A stretch of DNA of 64,000 nt. Source: Prosthecodimorpha staleyi. Lineage in GTDB: Bacteria > Pseudomonadota > Alphaproteobacteria > Rhizobiales > Ancalomicrobiaceae. The translations under genes and the position numbers were made by a program. The stretch is taken from positions 451,157 through 515,156 of the forward strand of contig NZ_JAHHZF010000003.1 of the NCBI RefSeq assembly GCF_018729455.1, given 5' to 3'. Positions 9,358 to 18,860 of this stretch are shown one piece after another (positions within the stretch are counted from its first letter, which is position 1; each line of letters starts with the position of its first letter). Below the pieces are notes generated by a model. It saw only the letters and a list, made by a program, of their open reading frames with translations, made no database searches and had not been told where the DNA came from.

Positions 9358-9600
9358 CGTCGCGCCCCCTCTGTCCGATGACCTGAGAGATTTCCCGGCC
9401 GGCGCGCGCTCTCCAATCAGCCACGCACCCGACGGTTACTCCTTCGGTGAGCCGACGACCGGTTGCCGGCGGCTGCTTTCCAGAGTGTCGCTCGCCCCCC
9501 GCGGTCCTCGGGACCTGAGAGTTTCCGGGGCGGTTTCTCCTTCGGTGCCGGTCACCCGATGCGGACTACCGTCCACGGCGGATTTCCGGGCTCTCCCGCG
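9358..9600 (-). ncRNA. Tandem glycine riboswitch ahead of gcvT
   Basis: Two glycine aptamers in series on the minus strand. The 5' aptamer (about 9600 to 9490) opens with CGGGAGAG, has ACCGAAGGAG at about 9545-9536 and ends with GGAAACTCTCAGG. The 3' aptamer (about 9490 to 9358) has ACTCTGG, CACCGAAGGAG at about 9449-9439, AAATCTCTCAGG and the closing GACAGAGGGG. These are the conserved core sequences of the glycine riboswitch, and gcvT follows directly. In known examples glycine binding turns on the cleavage operon. I see no clear terminator hairpin, so the expression platform (transcription or translation) is unresolved. Confidence 0.93.
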
Positions 9601-9867
9601 GGGGCGTGGGCCTGGCGGGGTTGCCGCTCCGGCCGTCGAGTCGCGTCGTGCTCGACGGGCGAGACCTTAGGTCGGAACCGCCGGTGCGTCAATTCGCCAT
9701 AGGGTCGATCTTTTCGGCAGCGGCCCGCCAAGCGCCTGAATTTGAAGCGCGCTTCGGCGAAGGCCCGGCATCGGCGGCGCCGCTTCGTCCGGACGCATCG
9801 CGCCGAAGGCGGCACGCGACCCTGTGCTGCCAGAGCTTCACCGGTCTTCCGATCGTCCGGCCCGCCC
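9601..9867. other. Intergenic region upstream of the glycine riboswitch
   Basis: 267 bases between the riboswitch and the stop of the next minus-strand gene. It should hold the gcv promoter on the minus strand. I see no convincing -35/-10 pair and no supported open frame. Confidence 0.5.
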
Positions 9868-10464
9868 TTAGCCGGCCTTCGGCTTCTTGCCCTTCGGCGC
9901 GGGCTTTTCCGGCTTGTCGTCGAGGCCGACATAGATGGTCACGCCGGAGGTGATGTTGGCCGGCAGCGTCATCGCCTCGTCGACCGCCGACCAGAGCGCC
10001 GAATAGTCCGGCGCGCCGACATCGACCGTGACGGTGTTCAGGCGGGTGTAGAGCACCTGGTCGCCCTTGACGGCGGCGATGCGGACCGGGACCTGCACCT
10101 TGCCGGTGGCGCCCTTCGGTCCGGCGGCGACGCGTCCGGCGGCGCCGACGCGCACCGACATGGTCTCGCCGTTGATGTCGCATTCGCGCGCCACGCGCTG
10201 GACGCTGATCTGGAAGCGCAGGAAGTCGGCATTGCCCTGCTTGCCGGTCTCGTAGAGCGGCAAGGTCTCCGTGCCGCTGCGGATCTCGATCAGAGGGCAG
10301 ACCGGGCGGGCCTTGATCGCCTCGCCGTCGAGCTCGGCGCCGTCGGTCTTGGTCCCGCTCAGCAGTGTCGTGCCGATCGAGTCCATCGTGCCGCCGCATC
10401 CGGCAAGGAGCAGCGCGGTCGCAAGCCCGGCGGCGATAGGCGCGAAACGGATGGGAGTCGACAT
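9868..10464 (-). CDS. Predicted lipoprotein, function unknown
   Basis: 198-residue envelope protein. A signal peptide with lipobox LLAGC puts the lipidated Cys at about residue 23. The mature part has two Cys ([10 protein letters not shown] and ARECDINGE), a beta-rich middle and a Lys/Pro-rich tail ([14 protein letters not shown]). AGAGG stands just upstream of the ATG. It resembles conserved alphaproteobacterial lipoproteins of unknown role. It is divergent from ispH across a 388-bp gap; no function should be read from that. Confidence 0.8.
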   Translation of the reverse strand: MSTPIRFAPIAAGLATALLLAGCGGTMDSIGTTLLSGTKTDGAELDGEAIKARPVCPLIEIRSGTETLPLYETGKQGNADFLRFQISVQRVARECDINGETMSVRVGAAGRVAAGPKGATGKVQVPVRIAAVKGDQVLYTRLNTVTVDVGAPDYSALWSAVDEAMTLPANITSGVTIYVGLDDKPEKPAPKGKKPKAG

Positions 10465-10852
10465 CGAACCTCTCGCGGGTGGATCAGTCGCCGAGACCTA
10501 TAGCCCCGCCCGGTGCAGCCGTCACGGGGGTATGGGTCTCGGAGTTCCTCGGGGCCGCCGGGCGGCCGCAGCCCGGCGGGCGCGGCGGCCGGCCCGGCGC
10601 GAAACCCGCTTGTCCCCAAGGCGTGGCGAAATCGAGGCAGCCCGCCGAAGGTGGGCAGCCGACCGCCGTGTCTCCGAGCGGGGCCGGGGTGGTGCACGGG
10701 ACCGGGTTCGCGCGCCGCCCGGCACCCTTGACTTGCCGCCCCCGTCTCCCTCTATTCCGCAGAACCCGCGGTCGGGGCGCGTCCGGTCCCGACCGGCCGG
10801 GGCGCGCGCGCCCCGAAGGCCGGCCCGCGAATCGAACCACGCTCCGAGACCC
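10465..10852. other. Divergent intergenic region, lipoprotein / ispH
   Basis: 388 bases without a supported gene; the open frames here are GC-driven and lack family similarity. It must hold promoters in both directions. One candidate for ispH is listed separately. Confidence 0.6.
10728..10756 (+). promoter_or_regulatory. Candidate sigma70-type promoter for ispH
   Basis: TTGACT (10728-10733), a 17-base spacer and TCTATT (10751-10756) would start transcription near 10763, giving a leader of about 90 bases before the ispH ATG. The -35 is good, the -10 only fair. Confidence 0.35.
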
Positions 10853-11860
10853 ATGGCCGACGCGAAACCGCCGCTCACGATCCTGCTCGCCGCGCCGCGC
10901 GGCTTCTGTGCCGGCGTCGACCGGGCGATCCAGATCGTCGAACTGGCGCTGGAGCGCTACGGCGCGCCGGTCTATGTGCGCCACGAGATCGTCCACAACC
11001 GCTACGTCGTCGACAGCCTGAAGCAGAAGGGCGCGGTCTTCGTCGAGGAACTGGACGAGATCCCCGAGACCGGCCAGCCGGTCATCTTCTCCGCCCATGG
11101 TGTGCCGAAATCCGTGCCGGCCGACGCCAGGGCGCGCAACCTCTTTCATCTCGACGCCACCTGCCCGCTGGTCACCAAGGTGCATCGCGAGGCCGAAGTC
11201 CATCACAAGCGCGGCTTCCACGTCCTGCTGATCGGCCATGCCGGCCATCCGGAGGTGATCGGCACCATGGGCCAGCTGCCGGAGGGCGCCGTCACGCTGA
11301 TCGAGACGGTCGCCGACGTGGCCGCACTGGTCCCGCCGGCCGGCCGGCCGCTCGCCTATACGACCCAGACAACCCTGTCGCTCGACGACACCCATGGCAT
11401 CGTCGAGGCCCTGCAGGCGCGTTTCCCGGACATCCGGGCACCCCACAAGGAAGACATCTGCTACGCCACCACCAACCGCCAGATGGCGGTCAAGCGGATC
11501 GCCCCGGACGTCGACGGGCTGGTGGTGGTCGGCGCGCCGAACTCGTCCAATTCGCAGCGCCTGCGCGAGGTCGCCGAGCGGGCCGGCTGTCCGATCGCGG
11601 TGCTGATCCAGCGCGCTACCGAACTCGACTGGACGCGCTTCGCCGGGCTGCGGCGGGTCGGCATCACGGCCGGCGCCTCGGCCCCGGATCTGCTGGTCGA
11701 CGAGGTCATCGCCGCCTTCGCCGAACGCTACGCCATCACCGTCGAGACGGTGCGCACCGCCGACGAATCAATCACCTTCAACCTGCCGCGCGGCTTGCGG
11801 GAAACCGCCGAGGCGGCGTCCGAGACCGGACGCCGCCCGCTCAATCCGGCGGCCGAGTAG
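10853..11860 (+). CDS. ispH: 4-hydroxy-3-methylbut-2-enyl diphosphate reductase
   Basis: Last enzyme of the MEP isoprenoid pathway; an Fe-S enzyme that makes IPP and DMAPP from HMBPP in the cytosol. 335 residues. The three cluster cysteines are visible: C19 in [13 protein letters not shown]104 in [11 protein letters not shown] and C203 in [21 protein letters not shown] and SAHGVPKSV are also conserved. I chose ATG at 10853 because [19 protein letters not shown] matches the family start; the frame runs open for 580 bases upstream without similarity. thrB follows 4 bases after the stop, so the two are probably co-transcribed with rnhA. Confidence 0.96.
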   Translation: MADAKPPLTILLAAPRGFCAGVDRAIQIVELALERYGAPVYVRHEIVHNRYVVDSLKQKGAVFVEELDEIPETGQPVIFSAHGVPKSVPADARARNLFHLDATCPLVTKVHREAEVHHKRGFHVLLIGHAGHPEVIGTMGQLPEGAVTLIETVADVAALVPPAGRPLAYTTQTTLSLDDTHGIVEALQARFPDIRAPHKEDICYATTNRQMAVKRIAPDVDGLVVVGAPNSSNSQRLREVAERAGCPIAVLIQRATELDWTRFAGLRRVGITAGASAPDLLVDEVIAAFAERYAITVETVRTADESITFNLPRGLRETAEAASETGRRPLNPAAE

Positions 11861-11864
11861 CGCC

Positions 11865-12830
11865 ATGGCCGTCTATACCGAAGTTGCCGACGAGGATCTC
11901 GCGCGGTTCGTCGCCGCCTACGACATCGGCCGCGTGCTCGCCTGCAAGGGCATCGCGGAAGGCGTCGAGAACTCGAACTTCCTGCTCCATACGGAGAAGG
12001 GGTTCTACATCCTGACGCTCTACGAAAAGCGCGTCGATCCGGGCGACCTGCCCTTCTTCCTCGGCCTGATGGAGCATCTCGCCCAGGGCGGCGTGACCTG
12101 CCCGCTGCCGGTGCGCAACCGCACCGGCGCCGCGCTCGGCACGCTGGCGGGACGGCCGGCGGCGATCATCACCTTCCTGGATGGCGTCTGGGTGCGCCGG
12201 CCGACCGCCGAGCATTGCGGTGCGGTCGGCGCCGCGCTCGCCCGCTTCCATCTGGCCGGCGCCGATTTCGCCCTGACGCGCCGCAACGCGCTGACGGTCG
12301 ATGCCTGGCGCCCGCTCTACGAGCGCTCCAAGCCGAAGGCCGACACGGTCTTCGCGGGTCTCGCCGGCGAGATCGAGCGCGAGCTCGATGCGCTCGAGGC
12401 CGCCTGGCCGACCGACCTGCCGCGCGGGGTGATCCATGCCGATCTCTTCCCCGACAACGTCTTCTTCCTCGAGGACCGGCTCTCCGGGCTGATCGATTTC
12501 TACTTCGCCTGCAATGACTTCCTGGCCTACGATCTGGCCGTGTGCCTGAATTCCTGGTGCTTCGAGACGGACGGCAGCTTCAACCTGACCAAGGGCCGGG
12601 CGATGCTGAACGGCTATCTCGGCCTGCGCGCGCTGAGCGACGCGGAATGCGCCGCGCTGCCGCTGCTCTGCCGCGGCTCGGCCCTGCGCTTCCTGCTGAC
12701 CCGGCTCTACGACTGGCTGAACGTGCCGCCGGGCGCGCTGGTCCGGCCGAAGGACCCGCTCGAATATCTGCGCAAGCTGCGCTTCCACCGCACGGTTGCG
12801 GACCCCTCCGGCTACGGACTCGATTCATGA
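11865..12830 (+). CDS. thrB: Homoserine kinase (ThrB, aminoglycoside phosphotransferase-like fold)
   Basis: Phosphorylates homoserine to O-phosphohomoserine, the substrate of threonine synthase (thrC is at 33.1-34.5 kb on the other strand). 321 residues, typical of the proteobacterial ThrB that belongs to the APH/choline kinase fold. Motifs: [13 protein letters not shown] near residue 29, the catalytic-loop stretch [14 protein letters not shown] near 189, and the metal-binding [17 protein letters not shown]. The stop overlaps the rnhA start (ATGA), which indicates translational coupling. Confidence 0.94.
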   Translation: MAVYTEVADEDLARFVAAYDIGRVLACKGIAEGVENSNFLLHTEKGFYILTLYEKRVDPGDLPFFLGLMEHLAQGGVTCPLPVRNRTGAALGTLAGRPAAIITFLDGVWVRRPTAEHCGAVGAALARFHLAGADFALTRRNALTVDAWRPLYERSKPKADTVFAGLAGEIERELDALEAAWPTDLPRGVIHADLFPDNVFFLEDRLSGLIDFYFACNDFLAYDLAVCLNSWCFETDGSFNLTKGRAMLNGYLGLRALSDAECAALPLLCRGSALRFLLTRLYDWLNVPPGALVRPKDPLEYLRKLRFHRTVADPSGYGLDS

Positions 12831-13315
12831 GCGACGAGGAGACGGCCGGCCAGGGCGTCGTGATCTACACGGACGGCGCCTGCTCGGGCAATCCGGGCCC
12901 CGGCGGCTGGGGCGCGATCCTGCGCTGGAACGGGCGCGAGAAGGAACTGAAGGGCGGCGAGGCCGACACCACCAACAATCGCATGGAGATGATGGCGGCG
13001 ATCTCGGCAATCGAGGCGCTGCGCAGGCCCTGCCGGATCGACATCTACACGGACTCGGCCTATCTGCGCGGCGGCATCACCGGCTGGATCCACGGCTGGA
13101 AGCGCAACGGCTGGAAGACCGCCGACAAGAAGCCGGTCAAGAATGCCGATCTGTGGCAGCGCCTCGACGCGGCGCTCGGCAGCCACGAGATCGTCTGGCA
13201 TTGGGTCAAGGGCCATGCCGGCCATCCCGAGAACGAGCGCGCCGACGCCCTCGCCCGCGAGGGCATGCGCCCCTATATGCCGGCGAGGCGACGGGCACCG
13301 GACGGCGAGCGATGA
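12827..13315 (+). CDS. rnhA: Ribonuclease HI
   Basis: Cleaves RNA in RNA-DNA hybrids (primer removal, R-loop resolution). 162 residues. The catalytic acidic residues are in place: D in [18 protein letters not shown] in [13 protein letters not shown] in [11 protein letters not shown] and D in [15 protein letters not shown]; the conserved His is in [14 protein letters not shown] at 12827 overlaps the thrB stop, and its own stop overlaps the start of the next gene (ATGA again). The tight packing supports one ispH-thrB-rnhA-kinase transcript. Confidence 0.96.
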   Translation: MSDEETAGQGVVIYTDGACSGNPGPGGWGAILRWNGREKELKGGEADTTNNRMEMMAAISAIEALRRPCRIDIYTDSAYLRGGITGWIHGWKRNGWKTADKKPVKNADLWQRLDAALGSHEIVWHWVKGHAGHPENERADALAREGMRPYMPARRRAPDGER

Positions 13316-14256
13316 AGCGAAGCGAAATGGCAGCCATGGGCGAGGCCTCGGCGCAGTCCGGGCGGCAGCGCGCCATCCTGGTCGCCAATCCGGCCGCCGG
13401 CGGCTACAGGGCGTCCCGTATCGCCGCCGTCGCCGACGCGCTGCGGGCCCGCGGCATCGAAACCGAGACACGCCTGACCGCTGCGCCCGGCGACCTGGAG
13501 CGCATCGCCGCCGATCCCGCCACGACCGCCGACGTGATCCTGGCGGCGGGCGGCGACGGCACCATCAACGAGGCGGTGACGGGGCTGCTCGCCCGGCCTG
13601 GCGCGCGGCCGCATCTCGCGCTGGTCCCGGCCGGCACCGCCAATGTGCTCGCCTATGAACTCGGCCTCTCGGCCCGCCCGGGCCGCATCGCCGCGGCCGT
13701 CGCGACCGGCCGCACGGCGCCGCTCCATACCGGGCGGGCCAATGGCCGGGCCTTCATGCTGATGGTCTCGGCCGGTTTCGACGCCGATGTGGTGCATGCG
13801 GTCGACCCCGCCGCCAAGCGGCGCTGGAAGCAGCTGGCTTTCGTGGCGACCGCGCTCCAGCGCGGTTTCGCCAAACGAAACCAGCCCGACCTGACGGTCG
13901 TCGCCGACGGCCGCGCGATCCGCTGCCGGCTGGCCGTGGTCGCCAAGGCGATCCATTATGGCGGCCCGTTCCGGATCGCGCCCGATGCCGGGGCGACACG
14001 CCCGGGGCTGCATCTGGTCGCGCTCCTGAAGGACGATCCCTGGTCGCTGATCCGCGCCGGCGCGGCACTGATCATGGGCCGGCTCGACCGCTCGCCGATC
14101 GCCCTGGTGATCCCGGTCACCGAATGCCGCATCGATGCCGCATCGCCCGTCCCGGTCCAGATCGACGGCGAGGCCTTCGGCTTCACCCCGGTCGCGGTCG
14201 AGACGGTCTCGGAAGTGCTGCGCGTGGTGGTGCCGGAGGCCGGCCGGCGGGGCTGA
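13312..14256 (+). CDS. Diacylglycerol/lipid kinase family protein
   Basis: 314-residue soluble protein of the DAGK catalytic family (YegS/DgkB/sphingosine kinase type), expected to phosphorylate a lipid or a related substrate at the inner membrane. Motifs: [13 protein letters not shown] near residue 25, the nucleotide-binding [12 protein letters not shown] near 80, [16 protein letters not shown] near 105, and a C-terminal IDGEAFGF. The substrate cannot be told from sequence. Start ATG overlaps the rnhA stop. The first 20 residues are non-conserved, so ATG codons a few residues later (MAAMGEA) are possible starts. Confidence 0.85.
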   Translation: MKRSEMAAMGEASAQSGRQRAILVANPAAGGYRASRIAAVADALRARGIETETRLTAAPGDLERIAADPATTADVILAAGGDGTINEAVTGLLARPGARPHLALVPAGTANVLAYELGLSARPGRIAAAVATGRTAPLHTGRANGRAFMLMVSAGFDADVVHAVDPAAKRRWKQLAFVATALQRGFAKRNQPDLTVVADGRAIRCRLAVVAKAIHYGGPFRIAPDAGATRPGLHLVALLKDDPWSLIRAGAALIMGRLDRSPIALVIPVTECRIDAASPVPVQIDGEAFGFTPVAVETVSEVLRVVVPEAGRRG

Positions 14257-14363
14257 CGGCCGGAGAGGGCCGCGCGACCGTGCTTCTTCGTGCGCCGTCC
14301 TTTGCCGCGGGCCGCGGCTCGGCTACATTGCGGCAACACGCAACCTGCAGGAGGCCGCAGCCC

Positions 14364-15077
14364 ATGACCGGTCGAGCCATCGCCACCGCCCTTCTGGCCG
14401 CGATCGCCGCCGGGCCGGCCCTCGCCGCCTCCAAGACGATCGATTATGGCTATGGCGCCTGCTCTTACAAGCTGCGCTTCGACCCCGCCAAGGTCAACGA
14501 AGCCCAGCTGCGCGACACGCTCCGCCTGCTATTCGATGCCCCGGTTCCCGACCTCTTCAACCAGCCCGAGCCGGCCAGGCTCCAACAGCAGATCGCCGCC
14601 ACCGAGCAGAGCTGCAAGTCCAAGCTCGACGAGATCGGCCGCCTGAAACTTCTCGCCGTCCCGGGGGTCGAGGCTGCGCGCGACCAGTTGCGCGCGGAGA
14701 CCGAGCTCTCCTGCCGAATGAGCCTGGCTGAACTGCGCGGCTTCACCGATCCGACGCAGCTGAACGGCTTCACGGCCGAACCGAAATGCACCTTCTATAT
14801 CGACGCCTTGGCGGGCCGGGTGCCGAAGGCCAAGGCGCTGGAAACGCTCTCGGCCGCCTCCTGCGCCGACAACGCTTCGCCGGCCCGCTGCCGCAAGGAG
14901 TTCACCGACCGCGCCGGCGACGATGCGAAATACCGGATCGATCTCCTGAGCTACGGCTGGCGAAACTGCGTCCTGCACGCGCCAGACCAGCCCTCTTCCG
15001 ATGGCAACGCAGCCCGCAACGAACTCGGCGAGAAACTGATCGCCCGCTACAAGATCAAGGAATCCTGCGAGGACTGA
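14364..15077 (+). CDS. Secreted Cys-containing protein, function unknown
   Basis: 237 residues with a clear signal peptide (MTGRAIATALLAAIAAGPALA, cleavage expected after ALA). The mature protein is mostly helical and has about seven Cys scattered through it (for example YGACSYK, EQSCKSK, LSCRMSL, EPKCTFY, ASCADN, ARCRKEF, RNCVLH), consistent with a disulfide-bonded periplasmic fold. I do not recognise the family. It lies 107 bases after the lipid kinase gene with its own AGGAGG (14349-14354), so it may be a separate unit. No catalytic motif is visible. Confidence 0.75.
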   Translation: MTGRAIATALLAAIAAGPALAASKTIDYGYGACSYKLRFDPAKVNEAQLRDTLRLLFDAPVPDLFNQPEPARLQQQIAATEQSCKSKLDEIGRLKLLAVPGVEAARDQLRAETELSCRMSLAELRGFTDPTQLNGFTAEPKCTFYIDALAGRVPKAKALETLSAASCADNASPARCRKEFTDRAGDDAKYRIDLLSYGWRNCVLHAPDQPSSDGNAARNELGEKLIARYKIKESCED

Positions 15078-15191
15078 CGGCAGCGCGGGTCGGGCCACAC
15101 GTCCGGGCCGATCGCGGCGGCGCGAAAGCCGCCGTAAGGGCACGCCCCCGGCGGAACACGAAGTCCGGCCGGGAGCGCACAGGAATCGGGA

Positions 15192-15671
15192 TCAGAGCTG
15201 CTGCAGCAGGCGGGCGGCGCCGGAGGCATCGGCCGTGCCGGGGCTGTCCTCGATGTTGAGGGCGGTCACGACGCCGTCGTCGACGATCATCGAAAAGCGC
15301 TTGGAGCGCAGGCCCATCACACCGAGTTCGATGTCGAGACCGAGCTTCTTGGTGAAGTCGGCATTGCCGTCGGCCAGGAACAGGATCTTGTCCTTCGCCC
15401 CGGTATGGCGCGCCCAGGCGGCCATGACGAAGGGATCGTTGACGGCGACCACCGCGACCTCGTCGATGCCCTTGGCCTTGAAGTGATCGAGATTGTCGAG
15501 GAAGCCCGGCAGATGGTTCATCGAGCAGGTCGGCGTGAAGGCGCCCGGCACGCCGAACAGGACGACCTTGCGGCCCTTGAAGATCTCGTCGCTGGTGCGG
15601 TCGACCGCGCCCTCGTCGGTCATGATGCGGAACTTGGCTGCGGGCAGCGCCGAGCCGACGGCGATGGTCAT
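15192..15671 (-). CDS. Peroxiredoxin, Prx5/AhpE-like, probably glutaredoxin/GSH dependent
   Basis: Reduces hydrogen peroxide and alkyl hydroperoxides. 159 residues. The peroxidatic Cys is C49 in VPGAFTPTCSMNHLPGF, the Prx5-subfamily signature. Downstream are FVMAAWARHTGAKDKI and DPFVM-type segments and the ending AARLLQQL. No obvious resolving Cys exists elsewhere in the chain, which suggests a 1-Cys mechanism relying on glutathione or glutaredoxin. Single-gene unit; the neighbour upstream on the same strand is a DsbD N-domain protein 120 bases away. Confidence 0.92.
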   Translation of the reverse strand: MTIAVGSALPAAKFRIMTDEGAVDRTSDEIFKGRKVVLFGVPGAFTPTCSMNHLPGFLDNLDHFKAKGIDEVAVVAVNDPFVMAAWARHTGAKDKILFLADGNADFTKKLGLDIELGVMGLRSKRFSMIVDDGVVTALNIEDSPGTADASGAARLLQQL

Positions 15672-15791
15672 GCGGATGGTCCCCCTGATGTTGTTCGTGC
15701 GCGCGCAAGCAGGCGCGCATGCTGACTTAGGGCGCTGTGCCGGTGGCGTCGAGTGCAGACCGGCGCTGCATGTCGCGCGGGGCGCGCGCGG

Positions 15792-16616
15792 TCAATCCAG
15801 CCGCCAGGCCTGTTCGACGGCGCGATCCGGCGTCACCACGGTGAAGCGCAAGGCGGCCTCCTTCGGCGAAGCGCCGGGCGGCAGGCCTTCGAGGGCGACA
15901 CGCCAGCGGGTCCGGCCGCCCTCGCGACCAAGCCGGACCGGCAGCGGCAGCGCCCAGCCCTCCGGGCCTTCGGCGAACAGATCCTGCTGTTCCTCCGGCC
16001 GGTCGCTGACGACGGTCACGACCAGGGTCTCGGGACCGTTCCCGGTCTTGGGTGCCGCCTCGCGTGCGACCGACGCCACCGCAAGCGGCGCCGTCGCTTC
16101 GATGCGGACCGGTACCTGCCGCAGCGCTTCCTCGATCGCTGCGACCTCGCCGGGAGCCGGTCGGGCCTTGGGATCGATCCGCGCCTCCACCTCGGCCTCC
16201 ACCGGCAGGCAGATGTCGCGGCAGACGCCGATCATCACCTTGGCGACCAGACGCGCCGGAAGGCCGGGATCGGCCAGGCGAACGGCCAGCGGCAACACGA
16301 CCGGCGCGGTATAGCCGACACTCTGGCCGTGTCCTTCGCCGAAGCGCTCCGGCGCCGGAAAGGCGATCTCGACGCCGGCAATGTTCTGCGAGGCGCCGGT
16401 CTCGATCGTCGGCGGAATGCCGGCATCGCCGGGCGAGCGCCAATAGGTCTTCCAGCCCGGCAGCAGGGCGATCTCCAGCCCCATTTGGGCCGAACCACCG
16501 TGAATGGGGCCGGTCAGGAGGCGGATTTCGGCACCGTTCAGTGCCTCGTTCCCGGCCCGCGCCGGCACGGTGGCGAATAGCAGGGAAAGGAGTCCGGCCA
16601 GGATCGCGGTCTTCAT
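15792..16616 (-). CDS. DsbD N-terminal-domain protein (periplasmic thiol redox)
   Basis: 274 residues with signal peptide MKTAILAGLLSLLFATVPARA. It resembles the N-terminal periplasmic domain of DsbD/ScsB-type thiol reductases, with a CRDIC motif (C132, C136) in VCRDICLPVEAEV, where DsbD-alpha carries its redox pair. There is no membrane domain and no thioredoxin domain, so an electron donor must come from elsewhere. Role inferred: accepting or passing electrons to periplasmic Cys proteins. Divergent from yqgE across 227 bases. Confidence 0.75.
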   Translation of the reverse strand: MKTAILAGLLSLLFATVPARAGNEALNGAEIRLLTGPIHGGSAQMGLEIALLPGWKTYWRSPGDAGIPPTIETGASQNIAGVEIAFPAPERFGEGHGQSVGYTAPVVLPLAVRLADPGLPARLVAKVMIGVCRDICLPVEAEVEARIDPKARPAPGEVAAIEEALRQVPVRIEATAPLAVASVAREAAPKTGNGPETLVVTVVSDRPEEQQDLFAEGPEGWALPLPVRLGREGGRTRWRVALEGLPPGASPKEAALRFTVVTPDRAVEQAWRLD

Positions 16617-16843
16617 GGATCGGTCTTACGCAATGATTTCGCCCCTGTCGCGGCCCCACCGCTCATAATCACGTGAGACCCATCGGCGCGGCCCGCGATT
16701 GCCGTGGGGACCGGCTCTGCTATTCTTGCTGCAGGAGAGGCGCCCGCCGGGAACCGCAACGGGACCGTCGTGCCGGGTGCCGAGGCATTGGAACCGGCGC
16801 CGCCGCGGGCGGGGGATCCGGTTCGCGAAACGAGGGTGCAAGC

Positions 16844-17443
16844 ATGGCCTCCGCAATCCGGAGGGAATATCTGGACGGACAGATCCTGATCGCCATGCCG
16901 GGCATGGACGATCAGCGCTTCTCTCGTGCCCTGGTCTATATGTGCGCCCACTCCTCGGAGGGCGCGATGGGCATCATCCTCAACCAGCTCGCCCCGCCAC
17001 CGGTCAATTTCGGCGAACTCCTCGTGCAGCTCGACGTGATTCCCGCGGCCGACCAGATCCGGTTGCCGGCACTCGCCCGGCGCATGCGCGTGCATCACGG
17101 TGGCCCGGTCGAGACCGGCCGCGGCTTCGTTCTGCATTCGGCCGACTACTTCATCGAGAACGCGACCCTGACGATCGACGACGCCGTTTCGCTGACCACG
17201 ACGCTCGAGATCCTGAAGGCCATCGCGGAAGGCCGAGGGCCTTCGGACGCCATGCTGGCGCTCGGCTATGCCGGCTGGCAGCCCGGCCAGTTGGAGACCG
17301 AGATCCAGTCCAATGTCTGGCTGAACTGCGATGCCGACGCCGACCTGATCTTCGATCTCGATCTGGAAACCAAATACGACCGCGCCCTGCGCAAGATCGG
17401 CATCGATATCGGCATGCTGTCGCGCGAAGCCGGCCACGCCTGA
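16844..17443 (+). CDS. YqgE/AlgH family protein (UPF0301)
   Basis: 199 residues of the widespread YqgE/AlgH family, whose biochemical role is not settled (AlgH was named for an alginate regulatory effect in Pseudomonas). Family marks: [18 protein letters not shown] near residue 8, [16 protein letters not shown] near 29, [17 protein letters not shown] near 77 and [13 protein letters not shown] near 139. ATG at 16844 has GAGGG six bases upstream; the frame is open further upstream without similarity. Confidence 0.92.
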   Translation: MASAIRREYLDGQILIAMPGMDDQRFSRALVYMCAHSSEGAMGIILNQLAPPPVNFGELLVQLDVIPAADQIRLPALARRMRVHHGGPVETGRGFVLHSADYFIENATLTIDDAVSLTTTLEILKAIAEGRGPSDAMLALGYAGWQPGQLETEIQSNVWLNCDADADLIFDLDLETKYDRALRKIGIDIGMLSREAGHA

Positions 17444-17560
17444 GGCGACTGAGGCAGAGTGGCCGCCCCGCTGCCCCTGGGCCAGGCACGCCATCTCGGC
17501 TGACGGTCCCACGCGGCCGGCTAGGTCAAGCCGGGCGGTCAGGGACAGGCCCGGCGGCGG

Positions 17561-18169
17561 TCAATACAGCGTCTGCCGGTAGCGCTCGAGCATTTCCGCC
17601 TGGGTCTCGGCCGTGGCGAGCCCGATCTGGTCGCGCATCATCTCGCCCATGGAGGGCAGCGTCGCCCGGTCGATCTGGACCGCCGGGTCCCACAGCCGCG
17701 AGCGCATCAGCGCCTTGGCGCAATGCAGATAGGCCTCGCGGACGGCGACCCGCAGGACCGTCTTCGGCAGGCGGCCGTCGATGGCGAAGCGGGCGGTCAG
17801 GTCCGGATCGTCGTGGATCTCGGCCGTGCCGTTGACCCGCAAGGTCTCGTCCATGCCGGGGATCAGGAACAGGATCCCGATACCCGGATGGGCGAGGATG
17901 TTGGTCAGGCTGTCGAGCCGGTTGTTACCCGGCCGGTCCGGGATCAGCAGCGTGCGGTCGTCCTCGATCGTCACGAAACCCGGCGCGTCGCCGCGCGGGG
18001 TCACGTCGCCGAGGCCGTCCGGCCCGGTCGTCGCCAGAACCATGAAGGGCGACAGGCCGATCAGCCGGCGGCAATGCGCGTCGAGCCGGTCGAGCTGCTT
18101 CTTCGCGCTGCGCTCGCGGGTCGGCCCGTAGAGGGCGCGAAGGCTGTCGACGGACGTGATGCGAGACAT
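17561..18169 (-). CDS. PPOX-class FMN-dependent flavoprotein (MSMEG_1061 type)
   Basis: 202 residues with the split-barrel fold of the pyridoxamine 5'-phosphate oxidase superfamily; binds FMN or a related flavin and probably reduces a small molecule. Conserved stretches: SPFMVLATTGPDGLGDVTPRGD near residue 40, LLIPDRPGNNRLDSL near 74, GIGILFLIPGMDETLRVNG near 95 and YLHCAKALMRSRLW near 148. Start and length match the MSMEG_1061-like subfamily of PPOX proteins. Substrate unknown. It is convergent with yqgE. Confidence 0.85.
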   Translation of the reverse strand: MSRITSVDSLRALYGPTRERSAKKQLDRLDAHCRRLIGLSPFMVLATTGPDGLGDVTPRGDAPGFVTIEDDRTLLIPDRPGNNRLDSLTNILAHPGIGILFLIPGMDETLRVNGTAEIHDDPDLTARFAIDGRLPKTVLRVAVREAYLHCAKALMRSRLWDPAVQIDRATLPSMGEMMRDQIGLATAETQAEMLERYRQTLY

Positions 18170-18273
18170 GGCGATCCCAAGAGGTTCGAACGGATGGCGA
18201 AACGGCAGCGGCCGGACCCGGGCCGCCATCCCAGCCAATTCCGGCGCGGGCGTCGATCCGCCCCGCCTGCAGA

Positions 18274-18822
18274 TCAGGGCAGCGATTCGAAGCCCGGGCC
18301 GAAGCCGGCGAGGCTGATCGGGATGCCGATGCCCTCCTCGGGGGTCTGGAAGACGATGAAGGTCGCCTGCTTGCCGGTGCGCAACTGCTCGACCAGCTTG
18401 TCGTCCATCAGGACCTCCGCGATGCAGCCGTTCGGCAGGCAGCGGACGAAGGCGGTGCGGCCGACATCGACCTGGTCGACCTTGAGGCCGAGCCCGGACG
18501 GCAGCAGGACGCCGAGCGGTGCCAGGACGCGCAGGATGCGCGACTTCTTGTCGGCCGTCTTCAACACGATCACCGACAGGCCGACATTCGGCCGGTCCTC
18601 GGCGGTTACGTTCTGGATCAGAGCGCATTGCTCAGACTTGGAGCCAGGCGGCGTATCGCAGCGGATCTGCCAGTCCCCATGCTGACCCTTGACGGCGCCC
18701 TGGGCGGCGGCCGGCACGCTCCAGCCGGCGGCCCCGAGCAGCAGCGCGGCGACGGCAAGCGCGCGGCGCATCGGCGCGGTCCGGGCGGATCGGCCAGAGA
18801 CGTTCGACCGAACTTCGATCAC
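18274..18822 (-). CDS. Invasion-associated locus B (IalB) family protein
   Basis: 182-residue exported protein of the IalB family, named from Bartonella, where IalB aids erythrocyte invasion; most members are of unknown function in free-living alphaproteobacteria. A signal peptide (MRRALAVAALLLGAAGWSVPAAAQ within the first 45 residues) is followed by GDWQIRCD and QCALIQNV segments, then LPLG-like LAPLGVLLPSGL and VRCLPNGCIAEVL, with four Cys likely forming two disulfides. I chose GTG at 18822 because GGAGGG stands 6 bases upstream; the internal ATG at 18771 has no ribosome binding site. Confidence 0.85.
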   Translation of the reverse strand: MIEVRSNVSGRSARTAPMRRALAVAALLLGAAGWSVPAAAQGAVKGQHGDWQIRCDTPPGSKSEQCALIQNVTAEDRPNVGLSVIVLKTADKKSRILRVLAPLGVLLPSGLGLKVDQVDVGRTAFVRCLPNGCIAEVLMDDKLVEQLRTGKQATFIVFQTPEEGIGIPISLAGFGPGFESLP

Positions 18823-18842
18823 GGAATTCCCTCCAATCTTGC

Positions 18843-18860
18843 CGGCATCCCGGGATGCCG
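18843..18860. promoter_or_regulatory. Perfect 18-bp palindrome upstream of ialB-like gene
   Basis: CGGCATCCCGGGATGCCG, uninterrupted dyad, 21 bases before the GTG start of the ialB-like gene and just outside its ribosome binding site. Either a repressor operator or an mRNA leader hairpin. Confidence 0.35.

Noticed and set aside
10271..10852. N-terminal extension of ispH
   Set aside because: The extra 190 codons overlap the divergent lipoprotein gene and show no similarity; IspH starts at 10853.
15078..15191. Intrinsic terminator after the secreted protein gene
   Set aside because: A GGCGGC/GCCGCC hairpin is visible but short and without a U-tract; chance hairpins are expected at this GC content.
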